From: Nemania diffusa
Lineage: Eukaryota > Ascomycota > Sordariomycetes > Xylariales > Xylariaceae
Assembly (NCBI GenBank): GCA_038501195.1
Contig: JBBPUQ010000005.1
Location: 3,844,001-3,908,000, forward strand
Direction of reading: 5' to 3'
DNA length: 64,000 nt
Part shown: positions 24,197-35,817 of the stretch, in pieces
Layout: each line of letters begins with the position of its first letter
How positions within the stretch are numbered: position 1 is the first letter of the stretch
The notes under the pieces: model-generated
Seen by the model: only the letters and a program-made list of their open reading frames with translations
Databases searched by the model: none
Told to the model about the DNA's origin: nothing
Position numbers and translations under genes: made by a program

Positions 24197-27100
24197 CTTG
24201 GCGAACGACTATATGCAGTGCGACCTCTACGGTTTGCGGCCCACGCGTGCGTCGGTGTCGTAACAGGAAAGTTATATCGGCAAGTCGCTCCCCATGGAGG
24301 GTAGGATATTCGAACCAGGGTGCGGTGGGAGGAGGTGTTGCCTTTCTCAACGGGATGGCACGGGATAGTATTTCGAAGATTCCAAATCCCACGAACAACA
24401 CCAGGTCACGTTGTCACTCCACGCGATGATTTTGCCTTGGGAGAGAGAGAAGCCCAATCTAGTTTGTTTTTCGGTCGAATCAGAGATTTTCGCAATGGTG
24501 GCGGAATTATCGTATGGAGAGAGGTCGAGGAGGTGAGGTGGGAACGGGATGGCGAAGGGCGAATGCGATGTGAGATAATTGAATGAATGAAGGGGAAGAA
24601 ACAAAGCCAGGAGCGCCCGCTTCTCCAGAAAATACCTAGACCAATACGACGGATTTGCGGGGCCTCAGCAAGACGTAGCAACAACACCCCGTGCCCCCAA
24701 CGTAGTGTGTGTGCTAGCAGACCTAGTGTAGACTTAGTGAAATGGGGAGAAATCTGGGGTGTGACAGGGGTGACAAAGAAGGCCGGTTGATCGCAGAGAA
24801 TCTATTATCTAGTGTGTCCAGTAGTTCGCACAAGAAGGGGAGGTTGACGAGGGTATATAGTGCAGTAGTATAGTGCTATTGCCAAGGGCTGCCACACGCA
24901 TTCCATTTCATCGAGTATCGTCAAGTCCAACCTGGGCTTCACCTACGCAATACCGGAGGTATCCTTCATCATACGTATGCGTATAGACGTTCATGGGCAT
25001 GCGATGTATGTACCAAGCAAAACTGCGCCTCCACGTTCGTCCTACGTATAGGTACGATACGGCACGTCAAAAAAGAAACAGAAAGCAACGCTGCCGTGTA
25101 GCAAACTGTGGGCTCTGCGAGAACCCATGCGTGTATTCGCAGTCTCTGCCTACCTTGCTACGCTACTATACGTACACTACCCAGCGTGTCAGGGTCACGA
25201 TGCAGGACAACTTTCTTATCGCACTAACCTGGGTCTGGAGTACCCGGGTGGGTTCATGGATGCCTGCAGCCTATGGCTAAGCTGACAGTTGGTGGAGCAT
25301 CAGAGTAATACACCACGAAGAGGTCTGGCTTGCGTCCGGGGACCGTCTGGGGACCGACGCCATGGTACACTTCTTCCCCGCGGCCGTGGGATTCCGTTCA
25401 TCGTGGCAGATGACCACTAGGGCATGTAACAACGACACTAGAGACCTTCTCGGAATCCCGTTCATGCTAATCTATCTGACCTGTTCCGTTTTGTTTTCGT
25501 CTTGTGTGTTATTAGTGTTAGTGGCGGAACAATATGAGATACTACACATGCAGGGCAGACGCAGAAGATCTTTCTCTCTTTGCAATTCGTTCAGGGCTCA
25601 CAACCACATTTGAGTAATTGTGACTGCTAATGAGGTATATCAACCATTGCCCTTCCAGGTATTAGCGAGTCTTATGGGTCGATCAACATCGTTTCAATCG
25701 CGAATGAGCATGATTCGTAATGTCTTGCCATACTAGCAGACCGCTTATGCACGAGCAGGGCTAAGCACGTCAAAGGATTGACAGAATAAAACATACAGGG
25801 TGCACTGCGTAGGGGCTTGGGTTGGCTTAACGTCTCGCTGACGATAGGGCATTGCCTGTTCATGCAATACATACGCGGTATGTGAGTTACTCGCGGTACG
25901 CATACATACAGAGTAGACACACAACCACCTTCAATGGTTCGGAGTGATTCATCGCCACATTCGGACGAATGGTCTTCATCCTTGATCTTTGACCACGCCG
26001 ATTTCGCTGAGATCAGAGGCAGAGAGGATCGGCACATATACACCTACGTAAGTAGTTACCCAAGCTTCGTGTTCTCAATGTGGCGTAAGGTATCGTTCGT
26101 TAGAAATTGCTAGTTTGCTCCTCTCGAGCTTCTCAAATAGGTATATACCTGTCTCACCTTGATGCGGATGTGGCTGCACAGACAGCAAAAGGTACCTGGG
26201 GATTGTCTACCTAATGCAGGCAAAGGGTAGCGCATTCTGCAGTGCCGTCGGGATTTCTATCTGATCGACAGGTTGTGACCCGAGGATGACCGCTGCATGG
26301 GCATACGGAGATTTTTTGGCATCTCAGTAAACTTGTTTGGCTAGGTGAGAAAGAGACATTGCCTAAGTAACATCTCGATGTGTCTTGTGGGACTGTATTT
26401 GCAGCACCTTTTAGCGAAAAACACCCATGGGGTTTCTGTTTAGGATGTGGGATGTGGGAGAGATGACAAAAGTCCCCATAATTAGCAAGAAAAAGGCACA
26501 AGCCCACTTATTCCATTCCAAGACTAGGTAGACTCTAGCACTATCTAGATATGGCGAAGACGTCTAACGACATACAGTACTTGGGATCGAAACAAAGGTC
26601 CAAGTAGACCCAAGGATACGACGACGGATCTTAACAGTCGCGTGGCTCTTGCTCAAGTCGCGGTTGAATTCGTCGCCGGATAAATGGACAGGGCGGCGGA
26701 CCTTATGAGCCTCACAGTCAGGAAGCTGGAGCCATTCAAGGTGCACTCATATACAACACCTTATGCGTACAGCCGAAGAAGTCAATAATAAAGGAGATAG
26801 CCAGGGTTGTCGGTCCGAATCTCTAATAAAAGGCGTTGAGAAGATTGCTGTGTACCGCACATCATATCTCTACTGTACTTTCATTATAGATAGTTGAACA
26901 GGTTTGTTGGTCATCTAACGAAACTCCCTGATATCGTAGAAGCGAGCATCAGGGCACAGGTACCCATATGTGTAGATAGATCTACAAGGAACATGTACCA
27001 GTTACTACTTAATAAAGTAGCAGTAGCGATATTGTCGTCCCGGGGTTCTCAAGATCCAATCGCAATAAGTAAGGAGGCACGAGGCTCCGGCGATCTAGGC

Positions 27101-27219
27101 GCATCGATAGATTGCGTACAACTGGGTACGAGGTTTGCCGAATTGAGCTCCCAATACTCATTAAGCACAGATGTGGTTATGAGGACGTAATCCAAGTTAG
27201 GTGGCAATTTACTACGCAA
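24197..27219. other. facB upstream region, no gene seen
   Basis: A 3-kb stretch between facB and the SET-domain gene. It includes CreA-type SYGGRG words at 24754-24759 and a tandem pair at 25334-25355. Frames here are short and without family features. Confidence 0.6.
25334..25355 (+). promoter_or_regulatory. tandem 11-bp element with CreA-like sites
   Basis: GTCCGGGGACC is followed directly by GTCTGGGGACC. Each half contains a match to the CreA/Mig1 consensus SYGGRG (CCGGGG and CTGGGG). It lies about 1.1 kb upstream of the facB start. FacB-type genes are known targets of carbon catabolite repression, so paired sites are plausible, but function is inferred. Confidence 0.4.
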
Positions 27220-28895
27220 TTATGAGAAGTCTTCATCGTCGGTGCTGTCTTGTTGGGTGCCATTCATTGCGGTAAGGTAATTCGTCACTGATTCATCCTG
27301 AAACAGCTGGGCTCTCTGCGAAAAAGTTAGCTAAATGTATGTAGACACTCACCGTTCCTTTCTAGCAATCATGGGGCGTATCTCTTAAAAGTGATTAAGA
27401 AAAAATAAACCGGGGAAATCCCCAATCACTTGGACAACAGAAAGGGACCTTTTGATGTTCTTACCTCATGTTCAAGCGATTGGAGAGTCCTCTCGAATAG
27501 ATCTTTCTCGACTGCTGTTAAATGCGATGCTGCTTGTCGAATATGCGGCCTCTCGCTCCCAATCAATATCTCCTTTTCATCAAAAGCTGCCAGAACTTCT
27601 AACTGCTGTTGGATCATCCCGAGGACAACAGTGACAGCACGAAGACGGAAAACTTGACACATCTCGTGCCCCGTTATGATCGTTTCCATATTTCCAGCCT
27701 CTTCTGTGACGTCGATGTCTTGCCAGAACATCCTGAGATGCTGTGATCCGTCAGTCTCTTGCAAAACCTTGAAACCTAGGCCGTCCTCGTCGTTTAGACA
27801 CATCAGGTGAACAAACGGTGCATCCCATTGCGGGACACCAGTACCGCTATCGATTATTTTCAAAGATGGGGCAGACCTGAAGATATGTAGCTTCGCTTTT
27901 GCGAGTGGGTCGTCATCCATAGACTCTACAGGAAGGACAATACTTTTCGCCGGAGAGGTGGAATCGATGAAACCATAGCTAAACAGCATCTCAGCGGCTG
28001 ATTTATCGTACCCGTAGTCAATGGTAAGTTCGTCCTTCTCAAGTAAATCCGTCCCCTTATTCAGAAGGAGCACGACTTCATCTTCTGCATTCTCTTCGAA
28101 GTGTGCCGTTGCTGGGCTCGAGTGGTTCACCAAGTCAAGGCAAGGGACCATCGACTCTCCTGACTTGGGCAAAGCCAGCGAACGAGACCGGTAGATAGCA
28201 TCCAATAATATCCAGTCTTTGAGAGAAATTGCTTCATCAATACATATTATCTCATTCCACCGTTGGAGATTCGTCGTCGCGTCTCGGATGCGATTAAATT
28301 CCCGCTCTAACGCTACAAGCTTTGCAGACACCGCCGGCTGATCGATGTGTCGTTAGATAGGAATTGCTGTACTGTCTCATAAGAACTTACTTCGAGTGAA
28401 GTGCCTCTTAGAAGAGACAACTCGGATTCTGACCACATGGTTGGGACTGGGACTTGCGTAGGTAGGAGCTTGAAATATTGGGTCCAAGCTGTACCAGCAC
28501 CTAGACCACCATTATAGTCGGGCGAGGACAGAACAAGCTGCGTTAACAAGAACAAAAGGACATCTCCCCTGAGCGACTGCAGATGAGAGACCGGTTAGCT
28601 AGGCAGTTGACCGGCGAAGAGCTGGGTCTTCTACCTGGCGGCCAGCAACATCGAGGAGTTGACGAAAGTCCTTGCTCTCTTTAGCATAACCCTCGATAGT
28701 CACAGCTGAAAGAACAAGATCTTTTGGGATTGCAAGCAATGGTGATTGTTCGTCACTTTCGCTTTTGAGGTGTTTCCCGGCAACTAAGCCCAGGCCTCGA
28801 TCTTCGATTTCGGCGACATGAACACCAGAAAAGACGATGTTATTGAGTATGCACCATGTTGGCAGATCCGCTAATGGAAACCGACCTCTTTGCAT
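27220..28895 (-). CDS. SET-domain protein lysine methyltransferase (RKM/SETD-type)
   Basis: Exons: 28895-28635, 28576-28391, 28337-27465 and 27315-27220, giving 471 residues. The family (Rubisco LSMT, yeast Rkm enzymes, SETD3/4/6) methylates lysines of non-histone proteins such as ribosomal subunits using S-adenosylmethionine. Visible: the early strand GVHVAEIEDRGLGLVAGKHL, a long insert typical of this class, CLDLVNHSSP with the SAM-binding Asn-His (about 220-221), ELTIDYGYDKSAAEMLFSYGFID with the active-site Tyr, then a helical substrate-binding C-terminal domain. A strong donor GAG|GTAAGA at 27464 and the acceptor CGCAG at 27316 add a short last exon that ends in acidic STDDEDFS; reading through instead would end at 27426. 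A 9-nt micro-exon inside that intron is possible. The exact substrate is unknown. Confidence 0.88.
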
Positions 28896-29473
28896 GTTGG
28901 ACAGATTTCTATGAGATGGGATCTTCCCACAGGTAGTCAGCGACTACTATACAGGTATATGAAAAATGAATAGGCTCCCTAACGATCCAACTTAGTTGTT
29001 GATCCGTAAGATAAATATACATTGAGATGCCTACTTACCTGGCTACCTCAGTATCCTATTGATATGATTTGACGTACACGTATCTATAAAAGGGATATAA
29101 ATAGCAAATGTAGTAGGTTATTTAATATGTAAGCAACATTTAAAGTTTCACAAACAAAATATCAAAATACCTGCCTCTAGATTCTCAGGGACACAGTAGG
29201 TAAATTGTGATATCAAATTCTACATACCTGAATGCTACCTTACGATAGGTAGGTAGAACCTTAGGTAGCATTAGATAGGTAGTTGGGGCCCTGTAAGAGG
29301 CTCAAAAACACGCTAAGAATAGGTGTGCCCCGCGCAAGAATTTAAACAACCTTCTACTACCCACCCCACCTTGAATCGTGCGACTGCGACAATGTCCATC
29401 CCACTTTCTTTCGGCACCTCTTCTCCGAGTTCGTTCGCTGCGCTGCGTGTCTAGAGCACCCACCCACAGCATC
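28896..29473. other. divergent promoter region, SET gene and GTPase gene
   Basis: About 580 bp between two divergent genes. It is AT-rich at 28960-29230 and carries TAGGTAGGTAG words at 29240-29285. No gene. Confidence 0.65.
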
Positions 29474-30993
29474 ATGCCGCGCGATCCCCTGATAGGCCTC
29501 GTGGGCAAGCCCTCGGCCGGCAAGAGCACGACCCTGAACAGCTTGACCGATGCCACGTCCAAAGTTGGTGGGTTTTGGATCTCCCCCGGCGCGCGCCCGC
29601 CAGCCAACTTCGAGAGCCGAGCAACCACGCTGATCTGATGGCCACTCAACAGGAAACTATCCGTACGCCCGCCTGCTTACCTACCCAGCCTACCATTCTT
29701 CCTGAATCCCCAAAATGCGCAAACATGATGCATATACCATAGGTGAAACCGTTGCTCGCAGCCAGCTGACTCGATCTCCTTGAAAAAAAAAAGATTCACG
29801 ACGATAGACCCGCAACGCGCCATCGGCTACCTCCAGATACAATGCGCCTGCGAGCGGTTCAAGCTGCAGGACCGGTGCCGCCCGAACTACGGCTCCTGCG
29901 TCGACGGCCGGCGCTCCGTGCCCATCGAGCTCCTCGACGTCGCCGGGCTGGTCCCGGGCGCGCACGAGGGCAAGGGGCTGGGCAACAAGTTCCTCGACGA
30001 CCTGCGCCACGCCGACGCGCTCATCCACGTCGTCGACGCGAGCGGCCGCACCAACGCCGAGGGCGAGAACACGCGGGGCTACGACCCGTCGCAGGACATC
30101 GCCTGGCTGCGCGGCGAGATCGTGCAGTGGATCAAGGGCAACCTCTGGGAGCGCTGGGGCTCCATCCGCCGCCGCCACGCCGCCGTCAAGGCCACCGCCG
30201 TCGAGACCCTGCAGCAGCAGTTCTCCGGCTACGGGAGCACGTCGTCCGTCGTCGCGCGCACCCTCGACAAGCTCGCCATCAAGGAGCCGCTCGAGACCTG
30301 GTCCGAGGAGACGGTCGATCGCGTCGTGGCCGCCTTCACCGACGAGAAGTTCCCTACCGTCATCGCCCTCAACAAGATCGACGACTCCGACGCATACACA
30401 AACCTCATGAAGATCACCAAGCAGCAAGATCCCAACCTCGTGGTCCCCTGCTCAGCCAAGGCCGAGTTGTTCCTGCGCAAGATGGCTAAGCAGGGGTATA
30501 TAAGATACACGGAAGGAACCGAATTTGTGGATACCCGGGAAGATCTCATTGCGGATGGCGATCCAGATGGCGGCGGACTGAAAGAACTAGACGAGAAGAA
30601 TAAAGCGACAATTGAGGAGTTTAGGGACATGATACTCTTCAGGTATGGCTCTACCGGGGTTGTCCAGGTCTTATCGAAAGCTGCCGAGGTACTGGGCCTA
30701 GTGCCCGTCTTCCCGGTAAGGAATACGACGAGCTTCAGCTCGGGTTCAGATACAAAAGTCGCCTTTCGAGATTGCGTTCTGGTAAAAAAGAATATGACTG
30801 TCGGAGAGGTGGCTAGAAAGGTCATGGGCGACGCCCCGATAGCTTATGTGGAGGGTGTAGGGAGCGTACGGGTATCAGAAGATGCTATTGTCAGCCCAGG
30901 CAAGAATGATGTGAGTACAGCCAAATTGTGGTATTCGAGCTATTTACTAACATCCTCATCTAGGTATTATCATTCAAAGTAGGGCGAGCATGA
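29474..30993 (+). CDS. Obg/YchF-family GTPase, YGR210C-type, with TGS domain
   Basis: Four exons: 29474-29567, 29653-29662 (10 nt), 29794-30910 and 30964-30993, giving 416 residues. Members are P-loop GTPases or ATPases linked to ribosomes; the function of the YGR210C branch is poorly known. Visible: P-loop GKPSAGKST (about 11-19), G2 [13 protein letters not shown]3 [19 protein letters not shown], helix [14 protein letters not shown]4 ALNKID, G5 PCSAKAE, and a C-terminal TGS domain ending VLSFKVGRA. The micro-exon restores GNYPFTTIDP across two introns, and all phases agree. The first half of exon 3 is very GC-rich at third positions and the second half is not. Confidence 0.94.
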
Positions 30994-31952
30994 TGAAATC
31001 TAGTATACCCGGCCTACCACTACCTTACTACGACCCTGTGCTACACATTGACATGATTCCCAGGTTAGCTTATAGACTGAATGCTTGTGAAATAGACCTA
31101 TAATATAACTTGTCAAATACCATTTTTACAGAAAGGCTTATTTTTAATTGTCCGTCTACTATTTATCTATTAAGTTCTCTATGGGGAATAGCTTGGGCTA
31201 TCACATGTTTAAATGTTAGCATGCTCGACTGCCTCCTGGAAGCGAGCCAAGCGCTTAATGGCCGTATTGGTTCCTATCTCAGTTATGCTGTATCAGCTGT
31301 ACTAATGCCTTACCTGTGCACATTATTATGTCTTGTAGCTCATCTCATCTTTACGTATATTTCAGTATTTTTCACATATGTTCATTTAGAGAGAGCTTAT
31401 TTGGTGATGTTGATGGGTATCGAAGTTTATTCATCATTACGTTCTAGTTTCATGACTACTACAAGTCAAAACCCTAGTGCAAACCGTCTGAAGAAAAAAA
31501 AAACCATCGTCATGCTAAAACCCGCCGACAAAGAAAAGATGGTATAATGATGCCATTTAACTCCCTTCTTCTGTGCAGTCGTCTAAACGCAGTCATCCCA
31601 AGACCAAATCGGGCCACGTGATATCGGACCGGCATCGAAAGCCGAAGTGAAAGAGGGATCCATGAATCATAAAAAACCACACTGCCCCAGGCCGAGAGCC
31701 GAAATAGGCTGAGTCGTCCTGCATTGGCCTTGGTGGTAAATGCGGGCCAGTCATTCATCGAATGGCGCGGCGCCAAGCCCGAGGTCTATCCTCCTCGCCC
31801 TCCGTCGGCTCCATCAGAAAAGATGAGGCGAAGCGTCTTCTGAAATGCATTGTTGTATGGGTATAGCGCGCGCATTAGGGTAGAAATTAATCACAATCAA
31901 AAGGGAGAAACGCCGGCCTTTGTTTTCGCTCCTTTTCCTTCCCCAACGGTGA
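30994..31952. other. intergenic, no gene seen
   Basis: A 145-codon hydrophobic frame at 31110-31547 begins with TTG and has AT-biased, low-complexity content; it is not accepted as a gene. The rest is featureless. Confidence 0.6.
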
Positions 31953-32358
31953 TTAATATTTTAGGATAATGTACCTGCGTACCAAGGACTGTTAGCGGCA
32001 ACTCTGCGATGCTTGGCTTGGGGCACAAGACTGGGCCGGGGAGCTCCCAGTGGGGCCGGCAAACAGAGAAATCAGGTGGAATAACACAAGGCCGGATAAG
32101 TCGGCGATTTTTACGTACAGCGCGTGGATGATACCAGGGAAGTAACCCAGAACTGTTAGGAGGATGTTGATCAGGAAGTCGGCATTGCAGCCACGCTCGA
32201 GGAAGACACCGAGAGGGGGCAGAATGACGGCAAGAATGATCTTGCAGATATCACTGGAGGCCAATGGTTAGCAGATCAGCCATGGTAGATAGATGTCAAG
32301 AGCTGGAATATTCCAGTTCATTGAACCGGTCAACGACGTACCTGGCGGTGAAAGGCAT
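31953..32358 (-). CDS. pmp3: Pmp3 plasma membrane proteolipid (UPF0057)
   Basis: Three exons: 32358-32342 (17 nt), 32253-32119 and 31974-31953, giving 57 residues. Pmp3 is a tiny two-helix plasma-membrane protein that affects membrane potential and cation tolerance in yeast. The spliced product begins MPFTASDICKII and contains the family motif LPPLGVFLERGC, then ADFLINILLTVLGYFPGIIHALY and the usual end IILKY. Both introns start GTACGT. The length is exactly that of family members. Reading through the second intron would give a false 90-residue frame. It stands alone between intergenic stretches. Confidence 0.95.
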
Positions 32359-33958
32359 GTTGGCTGTGAGTTTGAGAGTAGTGAATCAACTACTAAAGAT
32401 GTGATGTGTATGGATGGAAGGTTGTGGTTGGTTTCAGACAGCGGTAGGTTTGTTTTGTTTTGTACTGTTTGGAGATGTGAGAGACAGCTGTTGTGTAATT
32501 TGGGAGACAAAGGGATGCTATGATGCAATGAAGTAAGGGGAGACAGGAGTCGGGCTCTTGGGTTCTTGGGTGCTTAAATACGAAATTAAGACTTGTTCAC
32601 TGGTCAGGAATGTCCAAATCACGGATGGCGTGTTAAACCACTTTGGTCACTGGATTGCGATTTTTTCTTGCTTGGCTAGGTCGCTGCTTGTATTCAGTCT
32701 GCTTGTACTTCTTGTACCTTTGGGTCAAGCAGTGATGACGATGTGGGCATTGACGGCATGTCCTGTCACAAGCTAGATACCTACTGCGTCATCACCCTAT
32801 CACGCCCTTACTGTGCCCTGTTGCCGGTTGAGACGGCTTCGCCCTACCTGAGTGGGTACTCTCAGGTACCTGCTGCAACCTGTGCTTCACTCTTTCGCCC
32901 TTTTTTTCCTGTGGCGCTTCTTCCAATGTTACTAGCTACTAGTAGCATCTATTTTACACAGTACCTTCTATACAGTTCTAGTAAAAGATATATACCTGCC
33001 ATATGTAACATAACATGTAGCCGCCAAGACCCATGTCTTGGAGACCTTTGCCGGCACCCGGCAACGTAGAAATGACATCATCATTTGTGGCGTAACACTT
33101 TGTCTTAAGCCCTCATTGGGTAACCGAACAGCTACATCAGCCATATACATTAGGTAATTACTCTGCATATCTCGGCATTTGGCAGACTAAATTGTGGCTG
33201 TATAGATATTTCTTTCTACCTAGCACAGCCGGGGGATTGCGCACTCCGCACTTCGCCACGAACTTATACGTCAGAGTTGATCAGGATCTAATTATAAGTG
33301 CCTATAACTAGATTATCTTCTTAGTACCCTTGCGACGGGTACACTAAACCAATGACGGAGCTACATGCGTAGATTAGGTAAAATGGAGTTCATGCGGTAA
33401 CGTTCGTTAGGAAAGAGACCTTGAAACATGCTAAAAGCTTTGGTGCTCATATCTTGTGGTAGGGCATCAAGGTACTACCGCGACTATCGTTGGGTCTTGC
33501 TTCATGACCTCTACAATATCAATTTCTTCTAATAAAGCTAACAGTAACTACTCGATTGCTATAAGATGCCTTTGCATTTACCTTTGCTTCTAGTTACCAA
33601 TTCTTGGTCACTCAAGCTCTCAAACTCTGAACCGTCAAGATGTAAAGATAAATCATTTTGGGCGAAGAATGTCGTATATATAAACATACGTAGATATGTG
33701 TCCAGGGACGCAAAAAGGTTCAAATCACCAGTTTCAGTATTGAGCATCTCGGGAAAAGGCAAGCAGCGTAAACGACTTTTCTAGTATTATTAGTCAGCCC
33801 CATACTAAAAGTTATAGCCTGAGCTAATAAACACCATCACGTCACATATCTCACGATATCGAGCAAGACTCGATAAATCCAACTTTTATCCGTAACTACC
33901 CGAAAATTAAGCACATTAAACAGACTGTAGTATATATATACTTTTCACATAACGTACA
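32359..33958. other. intergenic upstream of pmp3 and of the DUF952 gene
   Basis: A 1.6-kb stretch between divergent genes. Only short frames without family features; pyrimidine-rich patches near 32880-32930. Confidence 0.6.
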
Positions 33959-34526
33959 ATGGCCCCTCCTACGCCACTCCCAGCATATGTCTACAAGATC
34001 GTCCCGACGACCCCTCCGTCACCGATCCCCCCACAATACCCGCTCTCGGACCTGGATCAGAAAGACGGGTTCGTGCACCTGAGCATAGCGACACAAGTCA
34101 GTTCTCAATCTCGCATTGTCACATTGTATTTCCCTGCTCCCTAATACCATAGTGCTGTATTCCATTATCTTTATTCTGTCCCTTCAAAATTACATTCTTC
34201 AACTCCCTGCTTAATCACTCGACTCGGAGAAATCCACCATCAACCCCGCGCCTAACCCCGAGACATCATAAGCCACATCACACTGACACCGCTCTCAGAT
34301 CCCTACAACAGCCGGCCTCTTCTTCACAGAGTCGACGAGCTTTTGGGTCCTGAAGCTCCGCTTCAAGCCCGAATTCCACGGCGTCACGAATTGGGACGTC
34401 ACGGGCTGTCCGCACCTGTACGGCAACTTCGGAGTTGACGACGTCGAGGACGTCAAGCAGTTCTCCCGGTCTGAGGGCGAGAGCTGGAAGGACGCCATGG
34501 CGAGGCAGAGCGGGTTCTTGGTTTAA
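33959..34526 (+). CDS. DUF952 family protein
   Basis: Two exons, 33959-34096 and 34299-34526, giving 121 residues. DUF952 is a small conserved domain found in bacteria and fungi, with no established activity. Visible: an N-terminal YVYKIVP strand, the hallmark DQKDGFVHLSIATQ, the second-exon helix-strand TAGLFFTESTSFWVLKL, and CPHLYGNFGVDDVEDV, which corresponds to the family's CPHLYG end motif. The donor GTCAGT and acceptor CTCTCAG are in phase 0. The final residues QSGFLV are typical of a complete C-terminus. No targeting signal. Confidence 0.88.
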
Positions 34527-35220
34527 ATTCTTCCTGTAGAGGTCGTTTGCTCGACTATTTACAGAACTCGTGAAGCACAAGTATCAGCCATTTTGAAAAG
34601 GTCGAACAGCGTATATAGTTGAAATTTCACGGGGTAAATGAAATAAGGCATAGACCATAGGCCATAAAGGCTTGATTCAACATCGCGTCCAAATTTCATA
34701 CCATATACACTACAATTGTCATAGAAAGTAGAAGAGAAGAGCAGTGATTTATTTCTGGCATGCCCTGTGAATTACATAAACTATTTTCAACAAAAGGAAT
34801 CAATGAAGCTGTGGTTTAGCAGCTCTGAATGCAAGGCTTCTCCTGATTAAATATATGTATAGATGAACGTTCCTAGGTATTTTTATTCGGCCATCAGTTT
34901 GAATAGCCCTCATAGGGACTGTAGTGTGTAATACGCTCTTCTTCCAATCAACGTGTACAGCAACAATTAAAACCGCGATAGTGCCAATACCGGAACTTCC
35001 CAGCGAGCCCCTTAAAACAATGCACCTCTCAGAGGTGATTTTTAAATTGAGCTATCGTAAACGCCAACGCTCAAAGAACACCTATCCCCAAACTTAAAAT
35101 GCCTGCGCAAACGCTTGTCTCCTTGCGCCTAAGAAGCAAATAGCTCCTCCTGTTGAATCGGCCGTGTCTCGTAATCGTGAATAAATTTTGATGTCTGCTT
35201 CAAGAGCCCGAACATTTTTT
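34527..35220. other. 3' flanks of two convergent genes
   Basis: About 690 bp without a coding frame, AT-rich. Confidence 0.65.
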
Positions 35221-35817
35221 TTAGTTTTTGTTCATCAGTTTGCGGAAGATATTGGTTCTCCTTCGCTCTTCGTCGTCTTGGAACTCTCCATCCTCAGTGT
35301 ACTGGAAGCCCGGCGATATGCCCAGGATGGCTTGAGATCCCGTTGTCCGGCCTGAGCTTTCCGCGCCAACCGTTGATGACTGTGCAGCACCCGCACCTAG
35401 TTTCTCGTCGACCATATCAGTTGCCCCATCGGCTGCAGATATCCCGGTGGAAGGCCTTTCCAGATATATCTGGCCCATTGACCCTTCGGTGATCTTCCCG
35501 TGGCTGATAGTACGCCTGTGTTTGCGAAGCAACGACTTCCGTGAGCGTTGCAACGTCTTGGCAGGATCGATGTGCTCGCTAGAAATAGCAAAGCTGGGGT
35601 CGATGACGGCATCAGGGTGCCGCATAGATGTGGTGCACGAAGCAAAAGAGTCCGGGAAACCGGTATCATAGTGACGACTCGTCGGCCGACTACCGTTGGT
35701 ACTACAAGAGGACGTCGACATAGTGGTGATGGAAAGACTATCCGATGAGAATGTGTAGGCGCTTGGCAGATCACTGGCTGCGTTTTTCTTAGTTCTCGCT
35801 AGAGAGAGAAACCCCAT
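35221..35817 (-). CDS. Ser/Thr-rich hypothetical protein
   Basis: A single 198-codon frame starting MGFLSLARTKKNAASDLPSA. The N-terminal 80 residues are very rich in Ser/Thr, the middle has a basic patch (RSRKSLLRKHRRTISHGK) with an RRTISHG sequence resembling a basophilic kinase target, and the C-terminus is charged, ending DDEERRRTNIFRKLMNKN. No domain, signal peptide or membrane helix was recognised. It is predicted to be mostly disordered. Codon quality and the long open frame support a real gene. The function is unknown. Confidence 0.7.
   Translation of the reverse strand: MGFLSLARTKKNAASDLPSAYTFSSDSLSITTMSTSSCSTNGSRPTSRHYDTGFPDSFASCTTSMRHPDAVIDPSFAISSEHIDPAKTLQRSRKSLLRKHRRTISHGKITEGSMGQIYLERPSTGISAADGATDMVDEKLGAGAAQSSTVGAESSGRTTGSQAILGISPGFQYTEDGEFQDDEERRRTNIFRKLMNKN

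Noticed and set aside
26894..27190. 98-codon frame upstream of the SET gene 3' end
   Set aside because: It begins with TTG and shows no domain or codon-use support.
31110..31547. 145-codon hydrophobic frame
   Set aside because: It starts with TTG, has AT-driven hydrophobic composition and a lysine run, and lacks any family motif or splice context.
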